Notes under the pieces: generated by a model
What the model was told of the DNA's origin: nothing
What the model saw: only the letters and a program-made list of their open reading frames with translations
Database searches by the model: none
Position numbers and translations under genes: made by a program
Assembly (NCBI RefSeq): GCF_005233845.1
Contig: NZ_SZQL01000003.1
Coordinates: 294,633 to 358,632 of the forward strand
From: Ilyomonas limi
GTDB taxonomy: Bacteria; Bacteroidota; Bacteroidia; Chitinophagales; Chitinophagaceae
Direction of reading: 5' to 3'
Length of the DNA: 64,000 nucleotides
Shown here: positions 1-9,691 of the stretch, piece after piece
Position numbering within the stretch: the stretch's first letter is position 1
Layout of the letters: every line of letters begins with the position of its first letter

Positions 1-2
1 CT

Positions 3-509
3 ATTCATTTTTACAATGAGAACAAGAGTGGTATGTTCAGTTTAATTACGAGCAGATTAGACGAAGACACAAGAACGGGTGGCGAAGAATACTTTTATTT
101 GGATATGAAAACACAGGATTGGATAATTGGTAAAGGCATAAACGGAAAATACTACGGGCCCAATATAGATAACGATATTTATACAGACTATAGGAGTGTT
201 ATTGAAACCGATTATTTACAAATTATTTTAAAGGGAGGAATCATAAGACTTTGTATATTACTGTTAATTGCAATTCCAGCTATGATACTTGGAATCTTTT
301 CTTCTAAGAACACACTCTCAAAAGCATTAGGGTTATGGATCTTATTATGGATTTTAAATTTATACCCTTCTACAGTAACTGCTTTTACCTTAAATTATCT
401 ACTCGTTTGGATTGCTGTTGGAATTTGCTATAATAGAAAATTTAGGGAAATACCAGAAAACCAAATCAGATACCTTTTCAAGAAAGCATATAAAATTTCT
501 TATAAATAG
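3..509 (+). CDS. O-antigen/EPS polymerase (Wzy-like), C-terminal part
   Basis: The reading frame is open back to the window edge, so the gene starts upstream and only its last ~169 codons are visible. The first in-window Met (position 33) is probably internal. The segment has a soluble stretch containing DWIIGKGINGKYYGP and then RSVIETDYLQIILKGG, a pattern seen in the large periplasmic loop of O-antigen ligase/polymerase proteins. Two or three hydrophobic helices and a basic tail follow. Wzy proteins polymerise undecaprenyl-linked repeat units in the inner membrane. It lies 17 bp before an acyltransferase and heads the polysaccharide cluster on the same strand. The family is inferred from topology, the loop motif and context; a ligase is possible. 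Confidence 0.6.
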   Translation: MHFYNENKSGMFSLITSRLDEDTRTGGEEYFYLDMKTQDWIIGKGINGKYYGPNIDNDIYTDYRSVIETDYLQIILKGGIIRLCILLLIAIPAMILGIFSSKNTLSKALGLWILLWILNLYPSTVTAFTLNYLLVWIAVGICYNRKFREIPENQIRYLFKKAYKISYK

Positions 510-526
510 TAATAATTGTATGTATA

Positions 527-1543
527 ATGTTAGATAATCCGGCTATTTCGAGACATACGCATTCTATTAGAGTCAGAAGAAATGAACGCTTAGCAGTTAT
601 TGACAAAGCAACCGGCATAGCTATACTATTAGTAGTCTATGGGCATTTTATTTTTCCTGAAACATTAAGCATAGGCTGGTACTCTATATCCATGGAATTT
701 ATATATAAATTTCATATGGCACTTTTCATGTGTTTGTCTGGCTTTGTTGTTTTTTTATCAACATCAAAAAAGAGCTTTAAAACCCACGCAGATTACCTTC
801 AGTTTCAAAGAAGAAAAATTATTAAGTTTTTACCGCCTTATTTATTTTTTTCATTTCTCTCTATTATGGTGGATATCTTCTACCACCATCAAACAATAGC
901 TGAAGTAAGCAATTCTATATTTTTCGTTTTTTTTAGTCCTAATGACGGCTCTGCCCATTTTGTTTGGTATCTTTATGTGTTAACCATATTTTATTTTATT
1001 ACCCCATTTTTATTGAAATTAAACAAAAGCCAGCTATATCTACTTCTGACTCTAGCATTTGTTTTAACTACTTTGACACCATCACATCTATTTAGTACTG
1101 ATTTAGCTTGCAAGTTTTTTTTCTTTTTTTTAGCAGGAGGGTTGATTTATAAAGATTCAGAAAAGTTCTTCTACTTTATAAAAAGGAATGGAATATTAAT
1201 CATCGTATCGACCGCTATTTTAATAATAATTGATCTGTCAAACAACTTGATTATACCATATCAATTATTAAGTATAGCTACAATACTTTCTGTTTTTTAC
1301 ATTTCTTCTTTGAAATGGCCCAGGCTAATAACAAAAGCTTTTATTACTATTGGTATCAGTTCTTTTGCTATTTACTTGTTTAACACCACTATCCTTAATT
1401 TATATCTAATACTTTTTAAATTGCTGAGATTAAAAATTGACGGCTTATTTATATTATCGTGTACGATTTTAGCTGTTATAGTCTCGATACTCATACGCTC
1501 TACTTTTAATAAAATTGTGCCCACTAAAGTCTATACACTTTAA
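527..1543 (+). CDS. acyltransferase family 3 membrane protein
   Basis: About 338 residues with roughly ten hydrophobic segments. Near the N-terminus is the acyltransferase-3 signature: a basic stretch, then DKATGIAILLVVYGH, where the His after the first helix is the family's catalytic histidine, followed by FHMALFMCLSGFV. Family members O-acetylate or otherwise acylate extracellular polysaccharides, antibiotics or lipids from the inner membrane. It lies between the polymerase and a glycosyltransferase on the same strand, so modification of the exopolysaccharide repeat unit is the simplest role. Composition is strongly AT-rich, like the neighbours up to about 9.7 kb. Family assignment is firm; the acyl group and acceptor are unknown. 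Confidence 0.85.
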   Translation: MLDNPAISRHTHSIRVRRNERLAVIDKATGIAILLVVYGHFIFPETLSIGWYSISMEFIYKFHMALFMCLSGFVVFLSTSKKSFKTHADYLQFQRRKIIKFLPPYLFFSFLSIMVDIFYHHQTIAEVSNSIFFVFFSPNDGSAHFVWYLYVLTIFYFITPFLLKLNKSQLYLLLTLAFVLTTLTPSHLFSTDLACKFFFFFLAGGLIYKDSEKFFYFIKRNGILIIVSTAILIIIDLSNNLIIPYQLLSIATILSVFYISSLKWPRLITKAFITIGISSFAIYLFNTTILNLYLILFKLLRLKIDGLFILSCTILAVIVSILIRSTFNKIVPTKVYTL

Positions 1544-1590
1544 AGCCTTGCTGTTTTACTCCGCTATATAAAAAATTTCTATATTAATTT

Positions 1591-2913
1591 ATGCCCTTAC
1601 CCAAAGTTTTGATCATTAGCCAGCCCTTTAATAACGACACAGGTGGTGGAATCACATTATCCAACTTATTTGCTGGTTGGGACCAGGATAAAGTTGCGGT
1701 TGTTTGCACAGGTCATTTATTGGAGTATAACATTGACACAAGTATTTGCAATACCTATTATCAATTAGGCTATAAAGAACAAAAATGGATATTTCCATTC
1801 AATCTGATAAGGCGTAAATACCCGTCAGGAATTTTAAAGCTAGATGATAGAAAAATACAGAACCTGACCATTAATAAATCCAGGTTAAGGGTGAGCATAA
1901 TTATGAAATTTTGGCTTCCGTTCTTAAAATGGACAGGACTATCTCACTTCGTTAAAACAACTTCTTTATCAGTAAATTTTTGCAAATGGCTCGATGCATT
2001 TAAACCGGATATCATTTATGCCCAGGCAGAAGAACTAGACCGTGTTTCGTTTTGCCTCCTGCTACAGAATTATTTAAAAAAACCCATGATTTTTCATATG
2101 ATGGATGATTGGCCATCTATCATCAGCGATAAGGGTTTCTTTAAAAACTACTGGCAAAGAAAAATTGATAAGCAATTTAGAAAACTTCTTAACCAGTCTA
2201 GCATACTGATGAGCATTTGCAATGAAATGAGCAATGAATATAAGAGCCGTTATAGTGCAGATTTTATCCCTTTTCACAATCCGGTGGATATTAGTTTTTG
2301 GAAACAATATCAAAAAAAGGACTATAACCTTTCAGATCCGCCATCCATTCTTTATGCTGGCAGAGTAGGACTTGGCATCGATACATCCTTGGAGTTAATT
2401 GCAAAAGCAGTAGAACAGGTAAATAAGGAATTGAATACATCGTTGAGATTTGTTTTGCAAACACAAGCGGGGGAAAAGCCTGCATGGATAAGTGATTATA
2501 CTTCTTTGCAGCATCAATCTTTCGTTTCTTATAACGAGTTACCCAAGGTATTTTCAGAGGCTGATATACTTGTATTACCTTATGACTTTTCTGAGGAATC
2601 CATTAAGTATATTAAGTATTCTATGCCTACAAAAGCTTCAGAGTACATGGTATGTGGAACACCTATAATTGTATTCGCTCCGGGAGAAACTGCTATTTCA
2701 AGATATGCGCAAGAGTGTGGTTGGGCTAAAGTAATAAGAGACAATAATTGTGAGAAAATTGCTGAAGCAATCAAGCATTTAATTCAGGATAAGAGCGAGA
2801 GAATGCGGATTGCTAAAAACGCAATACATGTTGCCGAAAGAAACCATAATGCTTTGGAAATTAGAAACGAGTTTAAAAAAACTATTTGTTCACTTTTCAA
2901 TGATGGAAAATAA
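1591..2913 (+). CDS. GT4-type glycosyltransferase
   Basis: A 440-residue protein with a GT-B outline. The N-terminal Rossmann half begins PKVLIISQPFNNDTGGGITLSNL, with the Gly-rich donor/acceptor loop. The C-terminal half begins near residue 255 (PPSILYAGRVGLGIDTSLEL) and contains ADILVLPYDF and a KASEYMVCGTPIIVFAPGE stretch that matches the E-x7-E region of family 4 enzymes. It probably transfers a nucleotide-sugar-derived residue to the lipid-linked repeat at the cytoplasmic face. It is followed 11 bp later by a family 2 glycosyltransferase. The sugar cannot be told from sequence. Confidence 0.85.
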   Translation: MPLPKVLIISQPFNNDTGGGITLSNLFAGWDQDKVAVVCTGHLLEYNIDTSICNTYYQLGYKEQKWIFPFNLIRRKYPSGILKLDDRKIQNLTINKSRLRVSIIMKFWLPFLKWTGLSHFVKTTSLSVNFCKWLDAFKPDIIYAQAEELDRVSFCLLLQNYLKKPMIFHMMDDWPSIISDKGFFKNYWQRKIDKQFRKLLNQSSILMSICNEMSNEYKSRYSADFIPFHNPVDISFWKQYQKKDYNLSDPPSILYAGRVGLGIDTSLELIAKAVEQVNKELNTSLRFVLQTQAGEKPAWISDYTSLQHQSFVSYNELPKVFSEADILVLPYDFSEESIKYIKYSMPTKASEYMVCGTPIIVFAPGETAISRYAQECGWAKVIRDNNCEKIAEAIKHLIQDKSERMRIAKNAIHVAERNHNALEIRNEFKKTICSLFNDGK

Positions 2914-2924
2914 AATAATCTTAA

Positions 2925-3836
2925 ATGCATTACATATCAATTTGTATTCCAACGTATAAAAGACCAATTATACTAACTAAATTGTTGCTTAGTATAGCAA
3001 AATGCAATATTGATAAGGGTTTAATAAATAAGGTGGATATCATTGTTATTGATAATGATTTTGAAAAAACGGCTAATGAGGTTGTATGTACATTAAGAGA
3101 TAAATTCTGTAATTTGTACACATTGAATTATCACAATTACCCTGTTAAAGGTCTTGCAAATGTTAGAAACAAATTAATAGAGGAGTCACTAAAGCTCGAT
3201 CCTGACTTTTTGGTATTTATAGATGATGACGAATATGTGACAACAAATTGGCTGAACGAATTAGTAATTACAATTGTAAGTAACAAAGCCGATGCAGCAA
3301 GAGGACCTGTTATTGCAGATATTACACAACCTGTTTCCAAAAATATGTCTTGGCTTTTTAAAAGAGAGCAATACGCTAATAATACTCAACTCACAATGTG
3401 GACGACAGGCAACTTAATCATCCGGTGTGCTTCTTTACGGAAATTCAATGTTTGGTTTGATAAGCGCTTTAATAACACGGGTTCAGAGGATTCTTATTTT
3501 GGCATGCAAATGACAAAAAAAGGGGCTACACTGTTTTGGGCTGCGCAGGCTATCACCTATGAAGTAATTCCTGAAAAAAGAACAAAAGTTGAATGGTTTA
3601 TTCGAAGGACATATAGAGGAGGAAATATGTTTATGTACATGTTGAAATTAGAAAAGAAATATTTGCAGGTCTTAAAAAAGACATTGACTAGTTTTTTCTA
3701 CATTATTTTAGGCCTTACTGCTGCCCCATTAATGATAATGCCTGTTAAAATCAAATATTATGGAATTTTAAAGTTATCAGAGGGAATCGGAGGATTGGCT
3801 GGATTATTTAACTTAAGATATAAAGAATACAAATAA
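2925..3836 (+). CDS. GT2 family glycosyltransferase
   Basis: 303 residues with a GT-A fold. The start YISICIPTYKRPIIL is the canonical family 2 opening, DIIVIDND is the nucleotide-binding strand, and DFLVFIDDDEYV near residue 95 supplies the DxD-type metal site. The C-terminal ~60 residues carry one or two hydrophobic segments (FFYIILGLTAAPLMIMPV), which would hold the enzyme to the membrane. It presumably adds one sugar of the repeat unit. Same strand and close spacing to the preceding glycosyltransferase suggest co-transcription. Donor and acceptor are unknown. Confidence 0.88.
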   Translation: MHYISICIPTYKRPIILTKLLLSIAKCNIDKGLINKVDIIVIDNDFEKTANEVVCTLRDKFCNLYTLNYHNYPVKGLANVRNKLIEESLKLDPDFLVFIDDDEYVTTNWLNELVITIVSNKADAARGPVIADITQPVSKNMSWLFKREQYANNTQLTMWTTGNLIIRCASLRKFNVWFDKRFNNTGSEDSYFGMQMTKKGATLFWAAQAITYEVIPEKRTKVEWFIRRTYRGGNMFMYMLKLEKKYLQVLKKTLTSFFYIILGLTAAPLMIMPVKIKYYGILKLSEGIGGLAGLFNLRYKEYK

Positions 3837-3942
3837 CTTATTGTGGATAACTGGCATATTCCTGATTCTTGAAATTGATATATGTCTTATTTAAAAGAAG
3901 CAAATTCCCCTTCTCTATATCTTCCATACTTCATTAGATTAT

Positions 3943-4695
3943 ATGCAAAATTCTAAATTGATAATTAACGCAGATGATTTTGGATGTAATAGTATTATAA
4001 ATGCTGCTATAGTAAGTTGCTTTTGCAAAGGCATTATAAACAGTACAACAATAATGGTAAACATGGATGGTTTTGAAGAAGCCGTGAAATTGGCTTACCA
4101 TAACGGGTTTGCAAACAATATTGGACTTCATGTTAATTTAACAGAAGGACACCCTCTTACAGATTTAGCAGGAACAGGTCTAACAAACCAAAATGGGCAA
4201 TTTATAATGCAAGCTGCATCAAACCCTCGTAACCTGCTTTCTCCCTTTACAAAAAGTAAGATTAAGTCCGAAATCAGAGAACAATATAATAAACTAATCG
4301 CAACAGGAATAATTCCAACACATATTGACTCTCATCAACACGTGCATACACTACCGGTACTAGCGCCAATATTCATTGCATTTGCAAAAGAAAAAAATCA
4401 AAAGTTACGAATTGCTGCTATTAGAAGAAGAAAGAACTTTTTCGGAACTGCATATAATACGCTGTTGAATAGATACATTAAGGGAATGGGAGTACACTTT
4501 ACTGACAGATTCAATAATGTTAATTACTTTATGAAGTATCTACAGAAGAAGACAAACTTTATTCCTGCTTTTGAAGTAATGGTTCATCCTTCCTATAACA
4601 AGGACATGCTTATTGATTTTCTTGAAAATACAAACCTGGAAGAAAATCTACGCTGCATGCTAGAGCTTTATAAGGAGAAATATACAAGCAAGTAG
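3943..4695 (+). CDS. ChbG/HpnK (YdjC-like) carbohydrate deacetylase
   Basis: 250 residues with the hallmarks of the YdjC/ChbG family: an N-terminal LIINADDFGCN with the Asp-Asp pair, NIGLHVNLTEG with a metal-ligand His, and THIDSHQHVHTLP with the second His cluster. A late VMVHPSYN motif is the expected third element. Characterised members remove N-acetyl groups from chitooligosaccharides or related amino sugars with a divalent metal. In this cluster it could de-N-acetylate an intermediate or the finished polymer. A gap of ~105 bp precedes it and ~90 bp follows. Confidence 0.82.
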   Translation: MQNSKLIINADDFGCNSIINAAIVSCFCKGIINSTTIMVNMDGFEEAVKLAYHNGFANNIGLHVNLTEGHPLTDLAGTGLTNQNGQFIMQAASNPRNLLSPFTKSKIKSEIREQYNKLIATGIIPTHIDSHQHVHTLPVLAPIFIAFAKEKNQKLRIAAIRRRKNFFGTAYNTLLNRYIKGMGVHFTDRFNNVNYFMKYLQKKTNFIPAFEVMVHPSYNKDMLIDFLENTNLEENLRCMLELYKEKYTSK

Positions 4696-4786
4696 AGGAT
4701 TTGTAGAGCACTCAAAATTACATAAAACACATACAGTCTGCCCATATATCAACACAGTAATTACATTAAGGTAAAAGAAAATTAAA

Positions 4787-6265
4787 ATGGAAAATATCTT
4801 TCTCTATAGAAGGCAGTTTATCCTGAGCTCTCAGCCAGAATTTTGTTTTGATGGTTGGAAGAATACCAAACTAGACAGCACCTTTTATTTGTCTGCCCAT
4901 CCAGATTTAGAGGTTACACAAAGCTCTTTTAATGAAACTCAATTAACGTTGCTCGGGTTTTTTGTGGACCCATTTGCTCCTATGAAATCAAATCAGGAGA
5001 TTCTGAATGATATAGTTAAGGAGTCATCGAGTTTCAATGACGTAGTAAATAAAACGGAATCTTTAGGTGGAAGGTGGATCATTATATATTATGATCAGCT
5101 TTCGTTAAGAATTTTCCATGATGTTTGCGGGCAAAGACAGGTATATTTTTATCAGAATAAAGATATTATCGTATGCGGTTCAGATCCAGCCATTATCCGT
5201 CATTTTATTGAATTAGAAAAGGATGAGTCTTTCGCAATGCAAGAATATATTATCAAGTCGGCCCTTATTAAAGATGCCGAAAATGCCTGGATTGGTTCGG
5301 GTACGATATTTTGTGATGTCTTGCATTTGATGCCTAATCATTATTTGGATTTGAAAGGAATAAAGGCAATACGGTATTGGCCGCATAAGCCGTTGGAAAA
5401 AATAGACCTGGATAGAGGGACAGATTTGGCTGCTGAAATATTAGTTGGCTCTTTAAATGCAATAAACAATAGGAGCAAACTTGCTTTAGCAGTTACCTCT
5501 GGCTGGGATAGTAGATTACTTTTGGCTGCAAGCAAAAGCATTTCGAAAGATGTTACTTATTTTGTAAGTGTAAGTAATAATCAAAGTACCCAAATTCCGG
5601 ATGCTCTTATACCCTCAAAACTTTTCAAGCAGCTAAACATACCTTTCTATGTACAGATATGTGATACTGAAATAGAACCAACATTTGAAAAGATACTCAA
5701 AACAAATGTGACACTGGCAAGACCTAATTTAGCAAAGGTTAGACATATATATAAATACCATTTAGATTTTAATGGTATGATTAACATAAATGGAAATATT
5801 ACTGAAATTACGAGAACGTCCATTCGTCCACCATTTCCTGTAAAGGTTAATGGTACTACTTTCACAAAAATGAAATATATGAAGTATTATAAGGGTATTA
5901 GCTATGTTGTTTCTCAATTTGATGAGTGGATTCATGAAATTAGTAGCTTCTGCAGTGCTTATAATCTTAATATTTACGATATGCTCTATTGGGAGCAGAG
6001 AATGGGCAATTGGGGTGCACATTACCCAGCTGAATTAGATATTGCAATGGACCAGTTTAGCCCTTTTAACAACAGACTACTGCTCACAATAATGTTATCA
6101 GTTGATGAAAAATATCGTAGGTACCCAAATTTTGTACTACATCATAAAATAATACAGAAGCTTTGGCCTGAAACACTTCAACAGCCTGTAGGTAAGGAAG
6201 ATTATAAAATAAGAACAAGACATTTACTTAAACATGCAATGATGGTTTTATCAGGAGTTTATTAA
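4787..6265 (+). CDS. asparagine-synthetase-like ATP-pyrophosphatase without the glutaminase nucleophile
   Basis: 492 residues. The C-terminal synthetase half is recognisable from LALAVTSGWDSRLLLAA (about residues 232-248), the PP-loop that binds ATP in AsnB enzymes, here SGWDSR instead of SGGxDS. The N-terminal region has a degenerate Ntn-like layout (GGRWIIIYYD, then DVCGQRQVYFY), but the protein starts MENIFLYRR and lacks the Cys2 needed for glutamine hydrolysis. It would therefore need free ammonia or another amine nucleophile. Such AsnB-like proteins occur in exopolysaccharide and peptide-maturation clusters, where amide formation on a uronic acid is one proposal. A canonical AsnB lies 3.4 kb downstream. 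Function in this cluster is inferred. Confidence 0.7.
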   Translation: MENIFLYRRQFILSSQPEFCFDGWKNTKLDSTFYLSAHPDLEVTQSSFNETQLTLLGFFVDPFAPMKSNQEILNDIVKESSSFNDVVNKTESLGGRWIIIYYDQLSLRIFHDVCGQRQVYFYQNKDIIVCGSDPAIIRHFIELEKDESFAMQEYIIKSALIKDAENAWIGSGTIFCDVLHLMPNHYLDLKGIKAIRYWPHKPLEKIDLDRGTDLAAEILVGSLNAINNRSKLALAVTSGWDSRLLLAASKSISKDVTYFVSVSNNQSTQIPDALIPSKLFKQLNIPFYVQICDTEIEPTFEKILKTNVTLARPNLAKVRHIYKYHLDFNGMININGNITEITRTSIRPPFPVKVNGTTFTKMKYMKYYKGISYVVSQFDEWIHEISSFCSAYNLNIYDMLYWEQRMGNWGAHYPAELDIAMDQFSPFNNRLLLTIMLSVDEKYRRYPNFVLHHKIIQKLWPETLQQPVGKEDYKIRTRHLLKHAMMVLSGVY

Positions 6266-6397
6266 ATGTTATGTTATTGCTTGTGTAGGTTCGCTTAAGT
6301 ACTATAAGATACAAATTTATTTCGCTTCATTTTAAGCCTGAAGACATCCCTCACATACTATACTCTAAAACCCATTTCTCCTTAATTTCTAGATAAT

Positions 6398-7519
6398 ATG
6401 AAAAAGGTGTTATTTGTTTATAAATATCTACCTCAATATCGGATAGATTTTTTTCAGAATTTGAAAGAAGAGCTCCTAAACGACGATATTCAATTAGAAT
6501 TGATTTATGGTAAATCTAAAAACGGTAATGAATTGAGAGGTGATGAAGTGGACTTGCCATGGGCTACTTATGTTCCCAACAGGTCCTTTAAAATAGGAAA
6601 TTCGGAATTAGTTTGGCAACCCTGCTTTAGAAAGGTTAAAGGTGCAACTATGATAATTGTACAGCCTGAAATTAAACTACTTCTAAATTATTATTTAATG
6701 ATTAGCAGGCATTTTCAAAAATATAAATTGGGCTTTTGGGGTCATGGAAGGAATATGCAGGGAGCCCCTAACAGCTTGCGAAACAAGTTTAATAATGTAT
6801 TATTAAACAAATGTGATTGGTGGTTTGCATATACAACAGGCGTTAAAGGGTATCTTTTAAGTCATAATTACACTGAGCGAAACATTACAGTAGTACAAAA
6901 TGCCATTGATACGTTTAGCCTTTCTTATCATTATAATAAACTAACTGATTCAGAAGTAAATGCCCTTAAAGACCAACTCGGAATTAAAGGCGATAAAACC
7001 GGAATCTATTGTGGTGCAATGTATCGCGAGAAAAGGATTGACTTCATATTGGAGGCATGTTATAAAATCAAAGGTGAAATTCCAGAATTCAATATGATAT
7101 TCATTGGAGCCGGTGTTGAAGCCGATAAGGTGAAAAGAGCTTCGGAAGCCAATAAATGGATACATTATATAGGACCAAAATTTGGCTTAGACCGCGTTGT
7201 CTATTTTAAGGTTTCCACAATTCAGTTAATGCCTAGTGCCGTAGGATTGGGCATTTTAGATTCCTTTGCCCTTGAAACTCCGATTATTACAACTGATTCT
7301 CCCTTTCATGGGCCTGAAATTGACTATTTAGAAAATAATAAGAATGGAGTCATTACTAAAAACTCTTTGGAGAGTTATGTAGAAAGAATTCTAAATATTT
7401 TTAAAACAGATCAGTATAAAGATTTAACACAAGGCTGTAAATCTTCTGTTAGTTTATATACGGTGGAAGTAATGGTGAAAAATTTTAAAGATGGAATACT
7501 GTCCTGTTTAAATAATTGA
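6398..7519 (+). CDS. GT4/GT1-like glycosyltransferase
   Basis: 373 residues with a two-domain GT-B outline. The N-terminus KKVLFVYKYLPQYRIDFFQNL resembles glycosyltransferases acting on lipid-linked glycans. FWGHGRNMQG lies mid-protein, and the C-terminal Rossmann half starts with KTGIYCGAMYREKRIDFILEA. The donor-site region reads LMPSAVGLGILDSFALETPIITTD, equivalent to the E-x7-E region of family 4 with substitutions. No membrane helix is evident, so it probably acts as a peripheral cytoplasmic enzyme. About 130 bp of AT-rich DNA precedes it and 140 bp follows, so separate promoters are possible. Specificity unknown. Confidence 0.78.
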   Translation: MKKVLFVYKYLPQYRIDFFQNLKEELLNDDIQLELIYGKSKNGNELRGDEVDLPWATYVPNRSFKIGNSELVWQPCFRKVKGATMIIVQPEIKLLLNYYLMISRHFQKYKLGFWGHGRNMQGAPNSLRNKFNNVLLNKCDWWFAYTTGVKGYLLSHNYTERNITVVQNAIDTFSLSYHYNKLTDSEVNALKDQLGIKGDKTGIYCGAMYREKRIDFILEACYKIKGEIPEFNMIFIGAGVEADKVKRASEANKWIHYIGPKFGLDRVVYFKVSTIQLMPSAVGLGILDSFALETPIITTDSPFHGPEIDYLENNKNGVITKNSLESYVERILNIFKTDQYKDLTQGCKSSVSLYTVEVMVKNFKDGILSCLNN

Positions 7520-7659
7520 AAATATACTATTTCCATGCAAGCTCGCTATAGATTCACATCACGTAATTCTGACTAAAAGTAATGTAAATAATATGGTAAG
7601 TGTTTTTTCAAACGTAATAGATCGCTTATATAAGTAGAAAAAGTAAAAGAAGGTTTAAA

Positions 7660-8859
7660 ATGAAGTCTAGCTCTATATTACAGACACAAATAAAAAGTGA
7701 ACAAATAATCAAACAGTTCTGTTTGAATACTGATTTGTCAACATATGATCCATATGATTTCTGGAAAACGAGGTTGGGTGCTACTATCAAACATAGATTT
7801 TATGATGGTAGTCTAGTAATAAAAGGTATTGCAGGCATAGCTTCTTGTGCGGATATCTTTCTGAATAATAGCCTTCGGATAGGATACAATAAACAAGAAT
7901 ATGCTATTGTTCGGGCGCTTGCAGCCATGATACTTGATAGATTATATCAAATTAGTGGCAAAGAAATATTCTTGGAATATGCAGACCTACATATTAATTG
8001 GTTATTAAAGAATAATTTAAGGGGAGCGCATGGCATTGGGTGGGGATTGAATTTTACACATCCTGTTACCAAAGCAGTAGTATATCCTAAAGCTACTCCA
8101 TTTACTACAATTACTCCTTATGTACTGGAGGCATTAATTATGCATGAAAAGGTTACTAACCAAAGAGGTATTTATCAAGACGTCTGTAAGTCTATATACG
8201 ATTTTTTTGATAAGGACATTCATGTACTAGCGCAAAATGAGGAATTTGAAGCAACGTCTTACGGCCCATATAAAGATCGAAAAGTAGTAAATTCAGTCTC
8301 TTACACTATGTACGCCCTAATATTACTAGATGAGTATTTTGATTACTCTTTGAATACTCTAAAGAGAGTAACAAGGTTATTTAATTATATAAAAAATCAA
8401 CAGCAGCCTGATGGTTCGTGGTTTTATTCTGAGGAGGGAGAGCCATTCATTGATTGTTTTCACTCTTGTATAGTTCTAAAAAATTTAATTAAATCAGAAA
8501 ACTATAATCTCGACTTACCAGGTATAGAAAGTGTGATACATAAAGGCTATTCTTATCTCAAACTAAATCTGTGGGATGAAAAAAAGGGTATGTATAAGCG
8601 ATTTTCTGTTCAAAATAAACCAGGTTTAATCAAATTTGATTTGTATGATAACTCGGAAATGCTTCAGTGTGCTGTACGGGTGGGTGACATTGAAGAAGCT
8701 CAAAAAATAGCATCTTCAATTAATAAGAATTTTATTTACAAGGATAAAATATATTCCAGCATAGATGTTTTTAACAATAAGAGAAATCCCCAAATGCTCA
8801 GGTGGGCTGTTTTACCATATTTATATAGTTTAAATCTATTAGAAACTTATGAATTATAA
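7660..8859 (+). CDS. alpha/alpha-toroid protein of unknown function
   Basis: 399 residues, no signal peptide and no membrane helix. The sequence is a succession of helix pairs with aromatic- and Gly-rich turns, for example IKNQQQPDGSWFY near residue 245. That turn recalls the QxxDGSW motif of squalene-cyclase and six-hairpin folds. An (alpha/alpha)6 toroid is therefore likely, as in epimerases, lyases or glycosidases, but I cannot assign an enzyme family. The 3' end overlaps the next gene, a methyltransferase, by 11 bp, which suggests translational coupling. A role in processing the polysaccharide or its precursor is only inferred from position. Confidence 0.55.
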   Translation: MKSSSILQTQIKSEQIIKQFCLNTDLSTYDPYDFWKTRLGATIKHRFYDGSLVIKGIAGIASCADIFLNNSLRIGYNKQEYAIVRALAAMILDRLYQISGKEIFLEYADLHINWLLKNNLRGAHGIGWGLNFTHPVTKAVVYPKATPFTTITPYVLEALIMHEKVTNQRGIYQDVCKSIYDFFDKDIHVLAQNEEFEATSYGPYKDRKVVNSVSYTMYALILLDEYFDYSLNTLKRVTRLFNYIKNQQQPDGSWFYSEEGEPFIDCFHSCIVLKNLIKSENYNLDLPGIESVIHKGYSYLKLNLWDEKKGMYKRFSVQNKPGLIKFDLYDNSEMLQCAVRVGDIEEAQKIASSINKNFIYKDKIYSSIDVFNNKRNPQMLRWAVLPYLYSLNLLETYEL

Positions 8860-9688
8860 AATTGACTCTCATTTTCTTGCAGAGATTACAAGGCATCATA
8901 GATTGCAAGGTTACACCTATGCAATTAAATCTTTAAGTTATGAAAGGTGTGCTGAATTGCCATATATTCTACAACAATTGCAGCATAGGTTCAAAGAAAA
9001 ATTAAATTTCTTAGACATTGGCAGTGGAGAATCACCATTACCAACATATCTTTTAGTTCACACCAATTGGAATATCTATTGTGTTGACAAGTTTAACTGG
9101 GTCCAAAAGCAGAAAGATTTTGCCCGCAAATTTATGCCTGATATTGAAATTGAAAAACGGCTTCATATAGTAGAAAAGGATTTTCTGATTGAAAAGTTTC
9201 AAGAGCGTTTTTATGATATAATTACTAATATTTCCGTAATCGAGCATTTCGAAGGCGTAACAGATAGTACTGCCATGAAATTGTCTGCACAACTTCTAAA
9301 GCCGGGCGGTATTTATATACTTACTACTTTGATTAATGAAGGTTTCTATAAAGAATTTTATGTGAAAGGAAATGTTTACGGTGAGCAATCAAGAACGAAT
9401 CAGAAAGTGTTCTGGCAAAGGCATTATGATGTAAACAGTGTGCAGGAACGATTGATAAAACCATCAGGCCTTAAGGAAGTTAATAGGATCTATTTTGGGG
9501 ATTACAATTATCGCTTTTATGAAAAGCTTTTAAAATTGCCCAAGTTACTAAAACCGGTAAAAGTATTATATAGCTGGGCGACCCCGTTTTTCGCTAAGAA
9601 ATATCTTCATTATAGCGATTCTCCTATCTCTTATAGTGATATGAAGATGGATACTTCCAGTGGAATAATTTTAACCTTTAGTAAGTAA
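8849..9688 (+). CDS. SAM-dependent methyltransferase
   Basis: 279 residues with a class I methyltransferase core. FLDIGSGESPLPTYLL (around residue 53) is motif I. IYCVDKFNW gives the acidic ribose-binding residue. DIITNISVIEHFEG is motif IV, and ALLKPGG-like text (LLKPGGIYILTT) follows. The protein probably methylates a sugar or a lipid-linked intermediate. It overlaps the preceding gene by 11 bp and ends 3 bp before the asparagine synthetase, so it sits inside a tight operon. The substrate cannot be read from the sequence. Confidence 0.8.
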   Translation: MNYKIDSHFLAEITRHHRLQGYTYAIKSLSYERCAELPYILQQLQHRFKEKLNFLDIGSGESPLPTYLLVHTNWNIYCVDKFNWVQKQKDFARKFMPDIEIEKRLHIVEKDFLIEKFQERFYDIITNISVIEHFEGVTDSTAMKLSAQLLKPGGIYILTTLINEGFYKEFYVKGNVYGEQSRTNQKVFWQRHYDVNSVQERLIKPSGLKEVNRIYFGDYNYRFYEKLLKLPKLLKPVKVLYSWATPFFAKKYLHYSDSPISYSDMKMDTSSGIILTFSK

Positions 9689-9691
9689 AAT

